Below, in pieces: positions 39,310 to 47,113 of a stretch of 64,000 nucleotides of DNA. Origin of the DNA: Entomomonas sp. E2T0 (lineage in GTDB: Bacteria; Pseudomonadota; Gammaproteobacteria; Pseudomonadales; Pseudomonadaceae); the NCBI RefSeq assembly GCF_025985425.1, contig NZ_CP094972.1, forward strand, positions 1,426,001 to 1,490,000, written 5' to 3'. Every line of letters starts with the position of its first letter. Within the stretch, counting starts at the first letter, position 1. Both the position numbers and the translations under genes were made by a program. The notes beneath the pieces are model-generated. The model ran no database searches. It was not told the DNA's origin and was given only the letters and a program-made list of their open reading frames with translations.

Positions 39310-39602
39310 AGCCAACTAACAACTTTTAAATATTGAGTACATAGCTCTACAAATTGTTGATAATTGATTATTTTGACATTATCTAAGCCAATTTGCACTG
39401 CTCTAGTCACAATATCTTCATCTAAAGCATAAATAATAATAGTTGACTCTCGTAGCAATTTAAGAGGGGCGGTATTGGCTAGTAAAGCATAAACGGCATC
39501 ACCTGTTAATAAAACAGCATCTGCTGGGCTAACAAAAGCTAAAGCTTGTTCAAATTGATTGCCTGTGAAAGGACTTTCATTAAATAAATGTAATGTACTC
39601 AT
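39306..39602 (-). CDS. tusB: sulfurtransferase complex subunit TusB
   Basis: A 98-residue DsrH-family protein (STLHLFNESPF start, DAVLLTGDAVYALLAN, IIYALDEDIVTRAV). It is a structural partner in the TusBCD hexamer. The start overlaps the tusC stop by one base and its stop overlaps tusE. Confidence 0.9.
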   Translation of the reverse strand: MSTLHLFNESPFTGNQFEQALAFVSPADAVLLTGDAVYALLANTAPLKLLRESTIIIYALDEDIVTRAVQIGLDNVKIINYQQFVELCTQYLKVVSWL

Positions 39603-39961
39603 TAGCTAGTTACCACTACATCATATTGAGTTAATAAATGAGCTAATTGCTGTTGTGGTATAAGCTTGGTTGGTAAAATCAATTGCTCTGTGGTTAAGCT
39701 TCGTTGCTGTAGGCTCTGTTCGGCTACTAATAACTCATCAATACCAAACAATGGCAGCGCTTGTAAGTTAGCGGATATATCTTTTTGCTGAATAGTTTTA
39801 GCTTGTTGATTCGCTACTAATTGAAAAACGCCATCTTCTAGAAAGAGTAAGCTAATAGGTAATTCAAAAGCACCACCCGCTAAAGCCAAATCTAGTGTTT
39901 CCCTAACAGAAATATTGCTCCAAGGACCCTGTTTACAAATGATTAACATCGACTTAGCCAT
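39602..39961 (-). CDS. tusC: sulfurtransferase complex subunit TusC
   Basis: A 119-residue DsrF-family protein with LIICKQGPWSNISVRETLDLALAGGAF and LPISLLFLEDGVFQLVANQQ, the usual TusC core. It is the third partner of the sulfur relay complex. Its start overlaps the tusD stop by one base, indicating tightly coupled translation. Confidence 0.92.
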   Translation of the reverse strand: MAKSMLIICKQGPWSNISVRETLDLALAGGAFELPISLLFLEDGVFQLVANQQAKTIQQKDISANLQALPLFGIDELLVAEQSLQQRSLTTEQLILPTKLIPQQQLAHLLTQYDVVVTS

Positions 39962-40356
39962 TAAGCATTACCCCCAAAGCAAACAAAACGATCACTATTC
40001 TGGATGGCTTCATGCAATTGCCCTAATCCTGATAATTGCCAAGGTGGCGAGATAGTAATAGCTGTTTTTTGATAACGTTTTGCTTCCGTTGTATCTAATT
40101 GGCCACGACGTAATGCAGCTGCAATACAGACAACAGCATCTAAATTATTTTCCTCAATAAAGGTTTGCCATGCTAAGCGAATATCAAATTCATCCTGAGG
40201 CGTTACTATACTACTAACAGCATTATAAACGCCTTGCTGGTAAAAAAATAAACGCTCAATAGTATGGCCTGTTTGCAATACAGTTTGAGAAAAGTGTAAT
40301 GCTCTTCTAGAGGCAGAGCTTTGTGGTGGAGAGTAGATAGCAATAGTAAATTTCAT
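39961..40356 (-). CDS. tusD: sulfurtransferase complex subunit TusD
   Basis: A 131-residue DsrE-family protein. The active cysteine is Cys77 in AVVCIAAALRRG, equivalent to E. coli TusD Cys78, and the C-terminal region is LHEAIQNSDRFVCFG. It receives persulfide sulfur in the thio-modification pathway of U34 in tRNAs for Lys, Glu and Gln. First gene of tusDCBE-ybiB; a strong terminator separates it from yccA upstream. Confidence 0.94.
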   Translation of the reverse strand: MKFTIAIYSPPQSSASRRALHFSQTVLQTGHTIERLFFYQQGVYNAVSSIVTPQDEFDIRLAWQTFIEENNLDAVVCIAAALRRGQLDTTEAKRYQKTAITISPPWQLSGLGQLHEAIQNSDRFVCFGGNA

Positions 40357-40369
40357 AAGTACTTATATA

Positions 40370-40394
40370 AAAAAGCCCGCAAAGCGGGCTTTTT
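40370..40394. terminator. bidirectional-type terminator of yccA
   Basis: AAAAAGCCCGC (40370-40380) and GCGGGCTTTTT (40384-40394) form an 11-bp GC-rich stem with an AAA loop, 16 bases after the yccA stop on the minus strand. Confidence 0.95.
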
Positions 40395-40409
40395 GAGCTA
40401 AAGGGAGTA

Positions 40410-41126
40410 TTAGTCGTTAGAAGCAATACCTAAAATATTCAATAAATGAACAAACATAAAATAGATATCCATAAATAATGACATAGTAGCCATAATATAG
40501 TTAGTTTCTCCCCCATGAACGATGGCACTGGTTTTCCATAAAATACCAGCAGCAGAAATTAAAATAATACCTGCACTAATAGCTAAGGATAGCCCTGGAA
40601 TATAGTAACCAAAAAGTGGTGCTATAAAAAATAGAGCAATAGCGCCAAGTATTATAAATGCACCTACTACTATAAAATTGCCCAAAAAGCTCATGTCTTT
40701 ACGTGTAATCAATACAAAAGCAGAAAGACCAAAGAAAGCAAAAGCAGTTAGAGCAAAAGCAGTAAATACTATGTTGGCACCATTAGGAAGGTATAAGTAA
40801 TAATTAATAGCTGGTGCTATTGAAAACCCCATAAAACCAGTGAAAGCAAAAAGACTGGCTAAACCCCAAATAGAGTTTCTTAATTTTGTAGTTAAAAACA
40901 TTAAGCCCCATGCACCTGCAAAAAAGACAAAAATATTTAATTGTCTAAAATTGGCAGCCATAGCGATTAAGCAACAAATAGCAGAAAAAGTTAAAGTTAG
41001 TGCTAGTAGGGCATATGTATTACGTAAAACCTTGCTTACTAAAAGTTGACTGGCATGTTCCATCACATAATTATCACTAGCCATTGTGTAAGTAGTTGGC
41101 TCGTGAGACTTATAACGATCATTCAT
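40410..41126 (-). CDS. yccA: Bax inhibitor-1 / YccA family membrane protein
   Basis: A 238-residue protein with seven TM helices and the BI-1 family end GIASND after MDIYFMFVHLLNILGI, plus the N-terminal LLVSKVLRNTYALLALTLTFSA. E. coli YccA is an FtsH substrate that modulates its proteolysis; the same role here is inferred. It lies between the tus operon and tRNA-Ser, the Pseudomonas order, with its own terminator. Confidence 0.92.
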   Translation of the reverse strand: MNDRYKSHEPTTYTMASDNYVMEHASQLLVSKVLRNTYALLALTLTFSAICCLIAMAANFRQLNIFVFFAGAWGLMFLTTKLRNSIWGLASLFAFTGFMGFSIAPAINYYLYLPNGANIVFTAFALTAFAFFGLSAFVLITRKDMSFLGNFIVVGAFIILGAIALFFIAPLFGYYIPGLSLAISAGIILISAAGILWKTSAIVHGGETNYIMATMSLFMDIYFMFVHLLNILGIASND

Positions 41127-41240
41127 AAATACAGCTCCTAAATATTGTGAATCCAGTAGTAATTGTTAAGTTAAGTAGTAATTTGTAATTTTAATAAGTT
41201 AGATAATATACATTTATCAAAAAAAAACAACAGATAATAT

Positions 41241-41268
41241 TTGACAGACTGTAACAATCGGGTATTAT
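41241..41268 (+). promoter_or_regulatory. sigma70-type promoter of tRNA-Ser
   Basis: TTGACA (41241-41246), a 16-base spacer, then TATTAT (41263-41268), 13 bases before the tRNA. The GC-rich GCGTCC stretch near the start site resembles a stringent-control discriminator. Confidence 0.8.
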
Positions 41269-41281
41269 ATGCGTCCGAAAC

Positions 41282-41372
41282 GGAAGTGTGGCTGAGTTGG
41301 TTTAAAGCACCGGTCTTGAAAACCGGCGAGGGTTAACGCCCTCCCAGAGTTCGAATCTCTGCGCTTCCGCCA
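41282..41372 (+). tRNA. tRNA-Ser(UGA)
   Basis: The 91-base sequence folds as a class II tRNA. The acceptor GGAAGTG pairs with CGCTTCC (41362-41368), followed by G and encoded CCA. The anticodon stem is CCGGT/ACCGG with loop CTTGAAA (anticodon TGA 41317-41319). The long variable arm is CGAGGGTTAACGCCCTC, and the T-loop is GTTCGAATC. The 3' end adjoins the integrase gene and is the likely attachment site of the element. Confidence 0.98.
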
Positions 41373-41377
41373 GATAT

Positions 41378-41409
41378 GCCCTGTATCACAATAGATACAG
41401 GGCTTTTTT
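41378..41409 (+). terminator. terminator of tRNA-Ser
   Basis: GCCCTGTATC (41378-41387) pairs with GATACAGGGC (41394-41403), with a 6-base loop and a run of six Ts. Confidence 0.95.
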
Positions 41410-41472
41410 GTTTTTAAATAACTGTATGAAAAAAACAAATCATTTCCGCAATTATTTAACGAGTTTCCGCAA

Positions 41473-42540
41473 TTATTTGTTACTAATGCCTCTATTTACT
41501 GGCTCTACTTCTTGACCAACCCTAATATAAATCTTCTTAGTAATTTCCTCTTTTGTATGGCCTAGTAGCTTACTGGCTAATTCAATATTATTCATATCAC
41601 TAGCTGCTTTGGGACGTAAATCTTTAAATTGGAACTCTTTAATATGCTTTGCAAACTCTTCATCATTATTCGCTAGAGCTTCGTTGATAGCTGTGTTTCT
41701 GGCATTTTCGAATCTATACCTTCGCATTGAGTAGGTCATGCCTCTGTCTTTAATAGTAATTAAGTAGGGAGAACTATCATTTTTTCTTTTCAAAATATCA
41801 TCAATAAGTAATCCTAAACCAGTACGTCCAGTTTCATTGTTAAGCTTGATTCTTAATTTGTGAGTTGTTTTATTTTGTCCTATAAATAAATGATCTTCCG
41901 TAATATGTGATAACCTGATTTTTATAGCATCTGCTGGACGCTGACCAGTAAAATAGGCAATCATCATCGCATCTTTTAGTTCTTGAGGAGCATGTTTATA
42001 TACTGCAAGAAATACTTCATCATCGGCATAGTAATCTCTTAGTTTTTCTTTATTTTTACGTACACCAGTAACAGGATTATATGTTACATACCCCCATTCT
42101 TTAGCTATATTATAAATATGGGAAAGCAAAGACATTTCTCTATTAGCTCTTACTTTGGCAGTCCTTGCGTCACGGTACTGCGCTATATGATGGGAGGTTA
42201 TTTCATCAATTGGTGCATCATCAAATACTTTTCTTAGTTGTCTTAATGAATCCCTGTTGTCACTTTGGGTTTTAGGTGCTTTACTAGGTATAATTTCATT
42301 TTCATATCTGTCAAATACATAGCCTAAAGTTTTAATATCTTTGGGAGCCTCTGTCATTTCAAGTTCAGCCCATTTTATTTTTGCTTTATCAAGATCAGTA
42401 CCTAAAGGGATTTCTTTCCGTTTCCCATTTTTTCGACAGTCATAATAATAACCAATCCACATTTTGCCATTTTTAAGCAATCTGTTTCGTCTAAACATAT
42501 GAGGAGGTAAGTCCCTATTTTCAGGTTTTTTCTTTCTCAT
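41473..42540 (-). CDS. int: tyrosine recombinase (phage integrase)
   Basis: A 355-residue integrase. The N-terminal part has a DNA-arm region (LLKNGKMWIGYYYDCRKNGKRKEIPLG) and a core-binding domain. The catalytic domain has the first Arg in AYFTGQRPADAIKIR, a K-x-x-R box in FKDLRPKAASDM (K in place of the usual His), LLGHTKEEIT and the Tyr nucleophile in KKIYIRVGQ. It would catalyse insertion at the adjacent tRNA-Ser. The gene is transcribed toward the tRNA. A DUF4224 gene lies 16 bases upstream. Confidence 0.93.
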   Translation of the reverse strand: MRKKKPENRDLPPHMFRRNRLLKNGKMWIGYYYDCRKNGKRKEIPLGTDLDKAKIKWAELEMTEAPKDIKTLGYVFDRYENEIIPSKAPKTQSDNRDSLRQLRKVFDDAPIDEITSHHIAQYRDARTAKVRANREMSLLSHIYNIAKEWGYVTYNPVTGVRKNKEKLRDYYADDEVFLAVYKHAPQELKDAMMIAYFTGQRPADAIKIRLSHITEDHLFIGQNKTTHKLRIKLNNETGRTGLGLLIDDILKRKNDSSPYLITIKDRGMTYSMRRYRFENARNTAINEALANNDEEFAKHIKEFQFKDLRPKAASDMNNIELASKLLGHTKEEITKKIYIRVGQEVEPVNRGISNK

Positions 42541-42556
42541 ATACTATACAATGGCC

Positions 42557-42817
42557 TTAAGTCAATTTACTTAAATCTAGTTTCCATTTTTGTTTAGGTT
42601 CATCTTCAATCGTTTTAGTGGATGGTGAGCCTAACTTACTGAACATTACTTCCATTAAAAGCTTTGGATGGTTAGCACCATTAACTTCAAAAGGGTAGTT
42701 TTTGCGAGTAAGCCACTCTATTTGTTTGTATGGTGCTTTATATCCAGTTAATTCTTCTAAAAGTTCTTTGCTAACAAATATTGATTTACCGCCTTTTTCC
42801 TCTTGTGATTCAGTCAT
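42557..42817 (-). CDS. DUF4224-like small phage protein
   Basis: An 86-residue protein with the DUF4224 pattern FVSKELLEELTGYKAPYKQIEWLTRKNYPFEVN. These proteins usually sit next to integrase genes in Pseudomonas and related prophages. A role as excisionase or integrase cofactor is often suggested from position only. It lies 16 bases upstream of int on the same strand. Confidence 0.8.
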   Translation of the reverse strand: MTESQEEKGGKSIFVSKELLEELTGYKAPYKQIEWLTRKNYPFEVNGANHPKLLMEVMFSKLGSPSTKTIEDEPKQKWKLDLSKLT

Positions 42818-42947
42818 CTAGCCCCTCTTTACTAAGAATTAAATTACTTTTTTAATTACTGACTTAGTAGAGAAAGTTCTACAACTAAACCAGTAATTAA
42901 TTTTATCGGTCATACGTAATTCGATTTCCAACTAAAGAGGTATTGTG

Positions 42948-43571
42948 CTAGTAGTTACTCCGAATATTGCGTAAAACATCCTGTACTAACTTAATAAACT
43001 GTGATCGTCTTTCTCTCAATCTTTCTATATCCTCTAAATAATCACTTCTATTAAGTCGGTAAACAAATAACCTTGAATCTTCTGGAAAATCAGAGCAATA
43101 ACTTATAAAGTCTACCCAATCTCTATTGGTACAATCTAAGTGGCCTATCAATTGCCATCTATAGGTAGGATCAAAGGATTTTCTTTTAAGAGTGGCATAA
43201 TGAGTTGAAGCAATTACACTTTTAATTTCGATTACACCATCGTCATCAACCAGCCCATCAGGTGAGTCACCATAATCGCTATGATCAAAAAAGCCACCAT
43301 TAGTCACATCAACAAAATAGGTATTTTCGTAAAGCATCCTTGCTACTGGTTCTTGTTCATGGCCTCTTTCCATGTGTCTATTACTAAAGCTATGTTCTGC
43401 TTTTTGACCTGTAGCTAACTCTAAAGCTACTTGTAAAGCATATTTCTTTGCTGTATCACCAAATGCACCACCATCATTGGCCATGATATGGCCAAAATTA
43501 GAGGCAGTGACTTTTCCTAGTCTGACCTGCTCCCAAGCTTCACTATTTTGCTGAATGTTATGCCATTTCAT
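42948..43571 (-). CDS. YqaJ-type phage exonuclease
   Basis: A 207-residue protein of the lambda-exonuclease/YqaJ family. The N-terminal SEAWEQVRLGKVTASNFGHIM and middle RHMERGHEQEPVARMLYE match the family. The metal residues appear in SPDGLVDDDGVIEIKSV (D...E-x-K) with a later QLIGHLDCTNRDWVDFISY. ATG 43571 has GAGGAG upstream; the frame's longer start overlaps the previous gene. It resects duplex ends for single-strand annealing and acts with the preceding gene in the element's recombination module. Confidence 0.88.
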   Translation of the reverse strand: MKWHNIQQNSEAWEQVRLGKVTASNFGHIMANDGGAFGDTAKKYALQVALELATGQKAEHSFSNRHMERGHEQEPVARMLYENTYFVDVTNGGFFDHSDYGDSPDGLVDDDGVIEIKSVIASTHYATLKRKSFDPTYRWQLIGHLDCTNRDWVDFISYCSDFPEDSRLFVYRLNRSDYLEDIERLRERRSQFIKLVQDVLRNIRSNY

Positions 43572-44082
43572 AGCTACACTCCTCAATTAGTTGAGCTTGG
43601 TGTTCTTGAGACATACTGACTTTAGCAAGCACTTTGTCTAAATTGCCATTTTTCTTATAGGATTTTTTAGCATTTTCCCATTGAACTGTATGCTCAGGTA
43701 ATAACCTTACCTTTTCAGAGCTAAAGGGTGAAATCCTTAAACCTTCTACCGTATCACGACCAAATTTAACATTACTATCAACATAGATAGTAACTTTTAC
43801 ATCTTGCCAATCTTCTAAAAATGAAGAGCCAGTGAGTTGTCTCATAACCTTACTATTAGAGACATTTAAAATCATAGGTTTTAATGGTTCACCTACTCTA
43901 ATTTCTTTTTCTACAAAATAAGCCGTATTAAACGCTTCTTTTGTTTTCTTGGTCTTGTCTAACTCCAGTACCACATACTTAATAGTGAGTACAATGGGTT
44001 CAACTATATCGGCACTGCTTAAGTACGGTGACTTAAAAGCCTTTCTAAAATGTGTTTTACTTGGTTGATTGTTCGATGACAT
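43558..44082 (-). CDS. conserved phage protein associated with the exonuclease
   Basis: A 174-residue protein. ATG 44082 has GAGG at 8 bases; a TTG two codons earlier is less likely. The sequence has KTHFRKAFKSPYLSSADIVE, KPMILNVSNSKVMRQLTGSSFLEDWQDVKVTIYVD and a basic C-terminal part. I recall similar phage proteins next to YqaJ/RecB-like nucleases; none has an established function. Its end overlaps the exonuclease start. A single-strand DNA binding or annealing role is only a guess from position. Confidence 0.7.
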   Translation of the reverse strand: MSSNNQPSKTHFRKAFKSPYLSSADIVEPIVLTIKYVVLELDKTKKTKEAFNTAYFVEKEIRVGEPLKPMILNVSNSKVMRQLTGSSFLEDWQDVKVTIYVDSNVKFGRDTVEGLRISPFSSEKVRLLPEHTVQWENAKKSYKKNGNLDKVLAKVSMSQEHQAQLIEECSYEMA

Positions 44083-44110
44083 TCTCAATACCTCTGCTAG
44101 TATTCATTTT

Positions 44111-44163
44111 GCTTAATACCACTGTTGCTAATGGGAGAGGCTTACAAACCTTCTGTATTAAGC
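44111..44163. repeat. 9-bp inverted repeat enclosing a possible structured RNA
   Basis: GCTTAATAC (44111-44119) and GTATTAAGC (44155-44163) are exact inverted repeats 35 bases apart. On the minus strand the enclosed sequence can form a second short hairpin (GGTT/AGCC). It lies in the 130-base gap upstream of the 44082 gene. Confidence 0.35.
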
Positions 44164-44212
44164 GGATAGTAAAAAAACTACAATTTTTTAACCTGACTTT
44201 TTAGAAATAAAA

Positions 44213-44443
44213 TCATGGCATTAACATAAGTAATAATTTTTGGTGATAGTGATCTATTTCCCTTTGGGCATTTTCTGTATCTTCAGAAACATAAAGGTTC
44301 ATTAACACATGACCTTTTGAGTTTTTAATGGATGCAGATACAGAGCCAAAACCATATTCAAAATAGGGTTGTAACCTCGGTTCTTGTTGTACTACCTTTG
44401 CTTGTAATACAGAAATTTCAGCAGCTTTAACTAAATCAAACAT
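44213..44443 (-). CDS. hypothetical small phage protein (76 residues)
   Basis: ATG 44443 has AGGAGA upstream. The product begins FDLVKAAEISVLQAKVVQQ and ends DTENAQREIDHYHQKLLLML, with a central beta-rich stretch. No family recognised. It belongs to the early leftward operon from the repressor side toward int. Confidence 0.65.
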   Translation of the reverse strand: MFDLVKAAEISVLQAKVVQQEPRLQPYFEYGFGSVSASIKNSKGHVLMNLYVSEDTENAQREIDHYHQKLLLMLMP

Positions 44444-44452
44444 GATGTTCTC

Positions 44453-44716
44453 CTAAGCAGCTTGTTTACCAAGTACTTTTAAAATTGTTTCTTCTGCAAA
44501 TTTTTTAAGGTGTGGTCTAAAAACTGTTTGATAAATGCGACTAACTTCATTCCAGTCTTTACGTTCAATTGCTGCATAAAGATCAATATCAGCAGTAAGG
44601 TTATTTCCAACTAAACCGTTGATAGCTTCCGCAGCAGCATCTAATGCATAATTAGTAGGAATAATTAAGTTATTACATGTTCTGTTTTCTAATAATTCTT
44701 GAACTTGACTGAGCAT
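44453..44716 (-). CDS. hypothetical small phage protein (87 residues)
   Basis: ATG 44716 has GAGGA at 8 bases; an ATG 15 bases earlier sits on that site and is less likely. The product begins LSQVQELLENRTCNNLI and is mostly helical, with an amphipathic C-terminal RPHLKKFAEETILKVLGK. No family recognised. It is the first gene of the leftward early group, 268 bases from the repressor stop. That gap is AT-rich and contains an ACTACATAT motif (44790-44798) also seen next to the repressor. Confidence 0.65.
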   Translation of the reverse strand: MLSQVQELLENRTCNNLIIPTNYALDAAAEAINGLVGNNLTADIDLYAAIERKDWNEVSRIYQTVFRPHLKKFAEETILKVLGKQAA

Positions 44717-44984
44717 TTTAGGAATCCTCAATAGATTATTTCATTTGTTGAAATAATTATGAAGTTAAAATACATATTTGTAAAGAAAAACTACATATTA
44801 TTATGTATTATTAATACATTTTATTTATATCTATATGAATTAAATAATAAATTATTGTTTTTTAATTTATGGATTCACTAACGAAGAACAATATATTTGA
44901 GTGTAGTTGAGAAAAAGAGTGATATCACATTACCAATAAGCAAAGACGATGAGTCTCAATGAATTTATTTATAAAGGTATATTA

Positions 44985-45677
44985 TTAATCTAATATTTGT
45001 ATATATAAATCAGTGATTTTTCCTAAAACTTTACCATCATCATCCTTAATTAAAACAGGTAAATATTTTTCATTTAATGTCTTTAAATAAGTGTTATTTG
45101 AGTTTTTTACAATTTGTCTAAAAATTTTATCACCATTTAATAGTTGAATTAATAAAAATTTTCCATTTTCTAATTGATTATAATTTTTATCGACAAGAAT
45201 TAATGAACCTTTTGGAAAGGATGGTAGACTGGGATTACTCATAAGATCATCTTTAACTTCGAGCCAGAAACCTTGTTCTATCTTTTTTGTAGATACGGTT
45301 TTTTTTAATTTACTTTGAGATAAATGCCCATCTAAAAAATTTTCTATATCATTCCATTCTATAACTGGATAATAGAATACTTCGATCATTTCAGACTTTA
45401 TATTTTTAAAACCTGAAAGACTAGTAGAAAAATGGCTAGTTTCATCTTCTCCATATTCTAACCATGCACTTGAGATACCTAATGCTTTTGATATAAGAGT
45501 TATTTTTTCTTTATTAGGTATAGATTCACCATTCAACCAGTTATTAGCAGCTTTTTGGGTGACTCCAGTAATATTTTTTAAAAAAGTACCACTACCCCAA
45601 CCATCTTTACCATTTTGAGCAAGGGCTTGTTTTAATCTTTTTGAGAATTGTTCTCTTATGAGTTCCGATTTCTTCAT
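44985..45677 (-). CDS. CI-like repressor with S24-type domain lacking catalytic residues
   Basis: A 230-residue protein. Residues 10-75 form a helix-turn-helix (TGVTQKAANNWLNGESIPNKEKI). The C-terminal half matches S24/LexA-type domains (FWLEVKDDLMSNPSLPSFPKG, LILVDKNYNQLENGKFLLIQL). The serine of the usual D/H-S-M motif is Leu145, and the lysine of the TFKK-type motif is Arg187 in KIFRQI. No Ala-Gly or Cys-Gly cleavage site is seen in the linker. It should hold the element in the lysogenic state and may not be cleaved in the SOS response. There is no Shine-Dalgarno upstream, so leaderless translation is possible as for lambda cI. Confidence 0.85.
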   Translation of the reverse strand: MKKSELIREQFSKRLKQALAQNGKDGWGSGTFLKNITGVTQKAANNWLNGESIPNKEKITLISKALGISSAWLEYGEDETSHFSTSLSGFKNIKSEMIEVFYYPVIEWNDIENFLDGHLSQSKLKKTVSTKKIEQGFWLEVKDDLMSNPSLPSFPKGSLILVDKNYNQLENGKFLLIQLLNGDKIFRQIVKNSNNTYLKTLNEKYLPVLIKDDDGKVLGKITDLYIQILD

Positions 45678-45699
45678 TTATACATTATTACATTTATTT

Positions 45700-45762
45700 A
45701 TATGTAGTGAAAGTACATTAATGATTATGATGCATCTATACAATTAACTTAAAAATGTAGTT
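45700..45762. promoter_or_regulatory. probable repressor operator region
   Basis: The AT-rich interval just upstream of the repressor start contains ATATGTAGT (45700-45708) and AATGTAGTT (45754-45762). Read on the minus strand both give (A/C)ACTACAT. A third ACTACATAT is at 44790-44798, upstream of the leftward early genes. Shared motifs beside both early promoter regions are expected for repressor operators; the site boundaries are not defined. Confidence 0.4.
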
Positions 45763-45793
45763 GATGATATTGATTGTATAACTAGGGTTATAT

Positions 45794-45961
45794 CTATGTG
45801 TGATTTTTATCAAGAGTAATTTTTTCTTCAGCTAGATTATATTGAAAAATTCCTAGCTTATTGATTTTTGCTCCAGCAAGTATTTTCCAGTCATTCTTTT
45901 TAATAGTATTACAACGTGTACTTGTTTTTGCAATAGGTACAAGATAATCGTTAAAAATCAT
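45794..45961 (-). CDS. possible 55-residue protein in the immunity region
   Basis: A 55-codon open frame from ATG 45961 to TAG 45794, between the repressor and the Cro-like gene. The product begins IFNDYLVPIAKTSTRCN and ends LAEEKITLDKNHT, with balanced composition. No good ribosome binding site precedes the ATG, so it may be chance. It occupies most of the gap that would otherwise be an unusually long 320-base divergent control region. Confidence 0.35.
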   Translation of the reverse strand: MIFNDYLVPIAKTSTRCNTIKKNDWKILAGAKINKLGIFQYNLAEEKITLDKNHT

Positions 45962-45997
45962 TTCGATATGTAATATTTTTTATTGGAAGGAATTGGA

Positions 45998-46210
45998 ATG
46001 TCACCCCTTACAAAATATAGAAAACGTTTAAAGCTTTCCCAAAAAGCGTTTGGACATAAAGCAGGTTTTTGCCAGTCAACTATCAGTCATTATGAAAAAC
46101 GAAAAAGGACACCCAGTATTCCCGATGCTAGAAAAATAATCTCTACACTAAATAAGTTAGGCATTGATTGTTGTTTTGATGATGTGTTTCCACCAGAAGA
46201 AATAGTATAA
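45998..46210 (+). CDS. Cro-like helix-turn-helix protein
   Basis: A 70-residue single-domain XRE-family regulator: LTKYRKRLKLSQKAFGHKAGF and STISHYEKRKRTPSIPDARKI cover the HTH. ATG 45998 is preceded by GGAAGG at 7 bases; a TTG 15 bases upstream is rejected. It is divergent from the CI-like gene and opens the rightward early operon, the position of Cro. It likely represses the repressor promoter during lytic growth. Confidence 0.82.
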   Translation: MSPLTKYRKRLKLSQKAFGHKAGFCQSTISHYEKRKRTPSIPDARKIISTLNKLGIDCCFDDVFPPEEIV

Positions 46211-46261
46211 AAAAGACAAGATTTAGAGCAGATTCATATCATTTTGATTATGGGGCAGTAA

Positions 46262-47113
46262 ATGAAAGCAACTGATGTATTAAGGCAGCTTGGTCGGCCT
46301 GTTGCTTATTATCCTAATTTAGTAAAGCAATTTAAAAGTGTGACAGCTACAGTTTTATTCTGCCAATTTTTTTATTGGCATGATAAAGCTCATTCAGAAT
46401 TAGGTATTTATAAAACTACCGAAGAAATTACAGAGGAAACAGGGCTTACCTATAAAGAACAACTAACGGCTAGAAAACAATTAATAGCATTAGGTGTACT
46501 AAGTGAGACAAATAAACGATTAGAACATAGAATCTATTATAAGATAAATCTCGATCGTGTTAATGAACTTTTAGAAAACACTATTGAAAACTCGCCATAT
46601 TCCCAAACGGCATTTGGGGAAAATCCTATTGGTAATTTCGGCAATAACTCATTGGGCAGTTCGTTATATACAGAGAATACATCAGAGAATACAACAGATA
46701 TTTTTAATACTGATAAATCAGTATTTGTTGACGATAAAAAAATCGCCCAACTTGATGATGATTGTTCAGAAGAAAATATACCTAATACTATTCAACCTAA
46801 AAATAAAAAACAAAATACGCCAAATTGCCCTTATCAAAAAATTGTAGAACTCTATGAAGAAATACTGCCAGAACTACCAAGGGTAGCCATTCTTACTGAG
46901 AAGCGAAAACGCTATCTAAATGCTCGTTGGCGAGAACATAAAAACCACCAAAGTTTAGCATTTTGGGAGGATTATTTTAAATTTGTTAGAAAATCTCAAT
47001 TCTTACTAGGTAATTCCATCCCTAAAGAGAGGAGTAAATCATTTAAGGCAGATTTTGAGTGGTTAATTAGTCCTAATAATTTTGTCAAAGTAGTTGAAGG
47101 TAAATATGTCTGA
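46262..47113 (+). CDS. phage replication initiator-like protein
   Basis: A 283-residue protein. Residues 1-105 form a winged-helix-like domain (VTATVLFCQFFYWHDKAH, LGIYKTTEEITEETGLTYKEQ, ARKQLIALGVL). A low-complexity Asn/Thr-rich linker follows (110-185), then a C-terminal domain with LTEKRKRYLNARWREHKNHQSL and FWEDYFKFVRKS. This layout is common in phage O-like/DnaT-like replisome organisers. It lies directly before dnaB, and its stop lies within the dnaB start region (8-base overlap), so it probably binds the origin and loads the helicase. Confidence 0.78.
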   Translation: MKATDVLRQLGRPVAYYPNLVKQFKSVTATVLFCQFFYWHDKAHSELGIYKTTEEITEETGLTYKEQLTARKQLIALGVLSETNKRLEHRIYYKINLDRVNELLENTIENSPYSQTAFGENPIGNFGNNSLGSSLYTENTSENTTDIFNTDKSVFVDDKKIAQLDDDCSEENIPNTIQPKNKKQNTPNCPYQKIVELYEEILPELPRVAILTEKRKRYLNARWREHKNHQSLAFWEDYFKFVRKSQFLLGNSIPKERSKSFKADFEWLISPNNFVKVVEGKYV

